A stretch of DNA of 7,474 nt from Thermoplasmatota archaeon (GTDB taxonomy: Archaea; Thermoplasmatota; Thermoplasmata; Thermoplasmatales; Thermoplasmataceae), in NCBI GenBank assembly GCA_023379345.1, contig JAMCUV010000080.1:1-7474 (forward strand). The letters are read 5' to 3'. Numbering within the stretch: position 1 is the first letter of the stretch; the number at the start of each line of letters is the position of its first letter. Of the stretch, positions 4,971 through 7,474 are shown in pieces. The position numbers and the translations under genes are program-made. The notes beneath the pieces were generated by a model, which was not told where the DNA came from, ran no database searches, and saw nothing but the letters and a program-made list of their open reading frames with translations.

Positions 4971-7000
4971 TTCCAATGGATCTGTCAGAGAAGATGGTCA
5001 CCGGAAGGGGAAACTTCGTGGATGACATAAACCTGCCCGGAATGCTGCATCTGGCCTTCGTCAGGAGCCCGTATCCAAGGGCGCGCATAAAGGGCATAAC
5101 CGGGGGCATAACATCAAGGGACATCGACATGAAGATGGCTTCCGTGGGTGAAGGCGCAAGCGCCGGTTTCGAGTATCTCGAGCACCCGGTACTGGCAAAG
5201 GAATACGTAGGGTACGTGGGCCAGCCCGTTGCGGCGGTGTATTCCGAGAATGCATACGAGGCAGAGGATCTTGTGGATACCGTTGATGTTGACTACGAGC
5301 CCCTCACTGCAATAGTGGACCCGGAGAAGGCACTGTCCGCTGATCCCATGTATCCCGGGCTGAAATCAAACATACTTGCGGACAGGTACCTGGGGGAAGA
5401 CTTCCAGGTGGATGCGCCCGTTGTCATTGAGGACCACTTCGTGAACCACCGCATAGCAACTGATCCCATTGAGCCAAGGGGCATTGTGGCAGCATACGAC
5501 GGGAAGAGGCTCACGGTGTGGATAAGCACCCAGAGTGTCCACACCATCAAGCAGGGATTCTGCCAGGTCATGAATCTTTCACCAGATGCTGTCAGGGTCA
5601 TACAGACAGACACCGGAGGCGCTTTTGGCCTGAAGGGCGGCTTCTATCCAGAATATGTTGTTGCCGCATGGCTCGCCATGAAGGAGGGCAGACCGGTGAA
5701 ATGGATAGAAACCCGTTCGGAGCATCTCCTTGCCAGCAGGCCGGGACGTGGTGTTGTGGGCAGGATGAAGCTTTACGCCAACCGCGAAGGCAGGATACTT
5801 GGCATAAAGGGAGATGTGATAGTTGACAGTGGAGCATTTGCTGGAGGATCAGGGGAGTTCTCATCCAGGTTCATCGCCATGCAGATCACCGGCCCCTATG
5901 AGATAAACAATGCACACATACATGCGCTGTCCGTCCTCACAAACAAGGTGCCCCAGGGACCATACAGGGGTGCGGGAAGGCCGGAAGCCGCATTTTTCAT
6001 GGAAAGGATGGTTGACAAGCTTGCCGATGAGCTACATATGGATCCTGTAGATGTCAGGATGATCAACGCAACCCGGGAACCCTTCAAGAGCCCAACAGGT
6101 CTTACCGTTGAGGCTTCAAAGCCATTCCTTGAACAGGCCGTGAAGGCAATGGATTACCAGGGGCACAGGAAGAAGGGCAACTTCGGTTTTGGCTGGTTTG
6201 TCCTTGTGCCGGCAACCATGCCGGGCGAGACTGCCAGGATACTTGTTGAAGACCGCGGCATCAAGGTTTGGCTGGGCGGAACGGCACATGGCCAGCGGCA
6301 TGATCTCTTTGTGAAGTCAATCCTTGCCGACGAGCTTGGCGTTGATCCTGAAATAGTGGAATGGCAGAAAGGCGACACTGACCAGCTGAAGGAGGGTGTT
6401 GGCGCATGGGGAAGCAGATCTGCAATGATGGGTGGATCCGCACTTGTAGAGGCAGCACGCAAGCTCAGGGAGCAGGTGGAAAAGAAGTACGGGAAATATT
6501 CTGTTTCGAAGCTTCTTGATGGGAAGTGGGATTCGTATGAATATTTCCACTATGACAAGCCCTACACAAGCCTTGGCGCAAACCTGATAACGGTGAGTAC
6601 AGACAGGTATGGCAGGGTCAGGGTTGATGAATGCATCTCATACTATGACCTTGGAAAGGTACTCAACATGGACAATGCCACAGGGCAGAATGCCGGGGGA
6701 TGCGCAGAAGGCATAGGGCAGACCCTTTACGAGGGGCTCATGTTCGACGACAACGGGCAGATGATAACCTCATCAATCGCCGATGCAGGGGTAGTGAAGG
6801 CAACAATGGTCCCGCGCTACAGGCTCATCCTGCACAGGAGCGAATCCACGCTGCCTTCAAAGGCAAAGGGCCTTGGGGAAGCCCCAACCATAGGCACACC
6901 CGTGGCTCTTTCAAGGGCAATAGAAGTGGCCACCGGCCTTCGCATAACCGAGACCCCAATAAATCCGGAATATCTCATTTCTGCTGTGCAGGAACCATAG
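4967..7000 (+). CDS. Molybdopterin-binding large subunit of a xanthine dehydrogenase-family hydroxylase (CoxL-like, not true CO dehydrogenase)
   Basis: This 677-residue catalytic subunit binds the molybdopterin dinucleotide cofactor. Visible in order are TGRGNFVDDINLPGML (residues 12-27), EPRG (169-172), ISTQ with the active-site-type glutamine 189, TGGAFGLKGG (216-225), PYRGAGRPEA (332-341), AHGQRHD (440-446), GDTD (469-472), GSRSAM (482-487) and GLGEAPTIGTP with glutamate 638, the expected catalytic base. Form I CO dehydrogenase needs AYRCSFR with a copper-binding cysteine; here the loop is PYRGAGR, so an aldehyde, purine or other carbonyl/heterocycle substrate is more likely. It is about 100 residues shorter than usual; the losses seem to lie before residue 430 and around 500-535. 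TGGAFG and HGQRHD deviate from the common GGGFG and GQGHE. GTG 4967 overlaps the previous stop; ATG 4976, 5 bases after AGGTGA, is an equally good start. Confidence 0.9.
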   Translation: MIPMDLSEKMVTGRGNFVDDINLPGMLHLAFVRSPYPRARIKGITGGITSRDIDMKMASVGEGASAGFEYLEHPVLAKEYVGYVGQPVAAVYSENAYEAEDLVDTVDVDYEPLTAIVDPEKALSADPMYPGLKSNILADRYLGEDFQVDAPVVIEDHFVNHRIATDPIEPRGIVAAYDGKRLTVWISTQSVHTIKQGFCQVMNLSPDAVRVIQTDTGGAFGLKGGFYPEYVVAAWLAMKEGRPVKWIETRSEHLLASRPGRGVVGRMKLYANREGRILGIKGDVIVDSGAFAGGSGEFSSRFIAMQITGPYEINNAHIHALSVLTNKVPQGPYRGAGRPEAAFFMERMVDKLADELHMDPVDVRMINATREPFKSPTGLTVEASKPFLEQAVKAMDYQGHRKKGNFGFGWFVLVPATMPGETARILVEDRGIKVWLGGTAHGQRHDLFVKSILADELGVDPEIVEWQKGDTDQLKEGVGAWGSRSAMMGGSALVEAARKLREQVEKKYGKYSVSKLLDGKWDSYEYFHYDKPYTSLGANLITVSTDRYGRVRVDECISYYDLGKVLNMDNATGQNAGGCAEGIGQTLYEGLMFDDNGQMITSSIADAGVVKATMVPRYRLILHRSESTLPSKAKGLGEAPTIGTPVALSRAIEVATGLRITETPINPEYLISAVQEP

Positions 7001-7015
7001 GCCGGATACCCAACC

Positions 7016-7037
7016 TTATTTTTTGCTTCTAATTTTT
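7016..7037 (+). terminator. T-rich archaeal terminator after the hydroxylase operon
   Basis: Two T-runs (TTATTTTTT at 7016-7024 and AATTTTT at 7031-7037) begin 16 bases after the large-subunit stop, with no hairpin, as usual for archaeal termination. The stretch 7038-7130 shows no gene; only a small direct repeat, GCAATCAT at 7074-7081 and 7086-7093, is visible. Confidence 0.6.
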
Positions 7038-7130
7038 ACCTCAACAGCATACGCCAAGTGTTCAGTCCGGGCTGCAATCATCACAGCAATCATGCTGAAA
7101 AGGTGTTCTACCGCCGATTTTATGAGAATG

Positions 7131-7187
7131 GATCATAATTCCTGTGATATTTGTCAAGACTTATATTCAGTCAGATCATAACACAGG
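7131..7187 (+). promoter_or_regulatory. Promoter region of the cupin gene with possible operator
   Basis: The TATA box TTATATT (7161-7167) is centred 25 bases before ATG 7189, which points to a leaderless message. CCTGTG (7141-7146) and CACAGG (7182-7187) form an inverted repeat whose centre (7164) is the centre of the TATA box. GATCATAA occurs twice, at 7131-7138 and 7174-7181. A dimeric repressor covering the box is one reading; the arms are short, so chance is not excluded. Confidence 0.5.
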
Positions 7188-7188
7188 C

Positions 7189-7474
7189 ATGCAGAAATCG
7201 GTAGAGGGATTTGTGAAGAATTTTTCGCAGGTTGAGGAGATACCAATGCCGGGAGGTGCGGCTATCCGCTGGCTCATAACCCACAGGGATGGCGCTCCGA
7301 CTTTTTCCATGCGGCTTATCACGGTGGGGAAGGGCAAAAGCACGCCGTACCACTCCCATGACTATGAACATGAAATTTTCGTTGTCTCTGGAAAGTGCAA
7401 AGTTACCCTTGGAGACACGGAGAAGACGGCATCTGGAGGGGACTTCATATTCATCCCGCCCAACCTGAGGCACG
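7189..7474 (+). CDS. Cupin-domain protein (partial, N-terminal part)
   Basis: The first 95 residues of a single-domain cupin are visible; the gene runs past the window edge. Cupin motif 1 is seen as G49 then HSH (55-57), YEHE with glutamate 62, and glycine 68, giving metal ligands His55, His57 and Glu62. Motif 2 begins at GDFIFIPPNLRH (84-95), where His95 would be the fourth ligand. The cupin barrel binds a metal and serves many enzymes (dioxygenases, isomerases) as well as small-molecule sensors; the visible part does not choose among them. The amino end (MQKSVEGFVKNFSQVEEIPMPGG) has no DNA-binding motif. The start ATG is supported by the TATA box 25 bases upstream, and no ribosome site precedes it. 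It is separated from the hydroxylase operon by a terminator and is probably its own transcription unit. Confidence 0.85.
   Translation, partial: MQKSVEGFVKNFSQVEEIPMPGGAAIRWLITHRDGAPTFSMRLITVGKGKSTPYHSHDYEHEIFVVSGKCKVTLGDTEKTASGGDFIFIPPNLRH

Noticed and set aside
3577..7000. Labelling the operon as aerobic CO dehydrogenase (coxMSL)
   Set aside because: The large subunit lacks the AYRCSFR loop and the copper-binding cysteine of form I; only the gene order agrees.
6700..7032. Plus-strand open frame of 110 codons overlapping the end of the large subunit
   Set aside because: It is a frame shadow of the large-subunit gene and runs into the terminator; the translation has no recognisable pattern.
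7171..7473. Minus-strand open frame of 100 codons at the right edge
   Set aside because: It is antisense to the cupin gene, which has both cupin motifs and a promoter.
1..7474. CRISPR array, transposon ends, tRNA or rRNA
   Set aside because: No regularly spaced repeats, transposase-like protein, tRNA-like cloverleaf or rRNA segment was seen; the gaps are short and mainly hold promoters.

Overview
The window looks like a chromosomal segment of an acidophilic archaeon, most likely of the Thermoplasmata (Thermoplasmatales type); a Sulfolobales-like host is the main alternative. The reasons are archaeal TATA boxes placed about 25-27 bases before several start codons (leaderless genes), GGTGA/AGGAGG-type ribosome sites only before internal operon genes or one leadered gene, heavy AGG and ATA codon use at middling GC, and a sulfur-carrier cluster next to a molybdenum hydroxylase. 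The lineage call is inference; no marker gene is present.

Left part, minus strand (1-1115): a three-gene sulfur operon read right to left, dsrE2-like (702-1115), tusA-like (444-686) and the N-terminal 144 residues of an FAD-dependent sulfide:quinone oxidoreductase-like flavoprotein (1-433, cut by the window edge). The first two carry one cysteine each, in the family positions used for sulfur transfer. Next (1266-1754, minus) is a four-helix membrane protein of unknown function starting at TTG. Between it and the next gene lies a possible decayed CBS-domain fragment on the plus strand (1826-1935).

Middle and right (1937-7000): a molybdenum hydroxylase locus. A MocA-like molybdopterin nucleotidyltransferase (1937-2542, minus) is divergent from an XdhC/CoxI-family chaperone (2665-3525, plus). 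A separate leaderless promoter then drives a tightly coupled three-subunit operon: FAD subunit (3577-4449), two-[2Fe-2S] subunit (4449-4970) and molybdopterin subunit (4967-7000). The gene order M-S-L matches coxMSL, but the large subunit has PYRGAGR instead of the AYRCSFR loop of true aerobic CO dehydrogenase, and it is short (677 residues). An aldehyde or other hydroxylase is therefore more likely than CO oxidation. A T-rich terminator follows.

The window ends in the first 95 residues of a cupin-fold protein (7189-7474, plus) with its own leaderless promoter, whose TATA box sits at the exact centre of a small inverted repeat.

How the genes may work together: MocA would add CMP to molybdopterin, XdhC would hold and hand over the (sulfurated) cofactor, and the three subunits form the enzyme. 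The neighbouring sulfur-carrier proteins probably serve sulfide/sulfur metabolism; a role in supplying the sulfido ligand is only a hypothesis.
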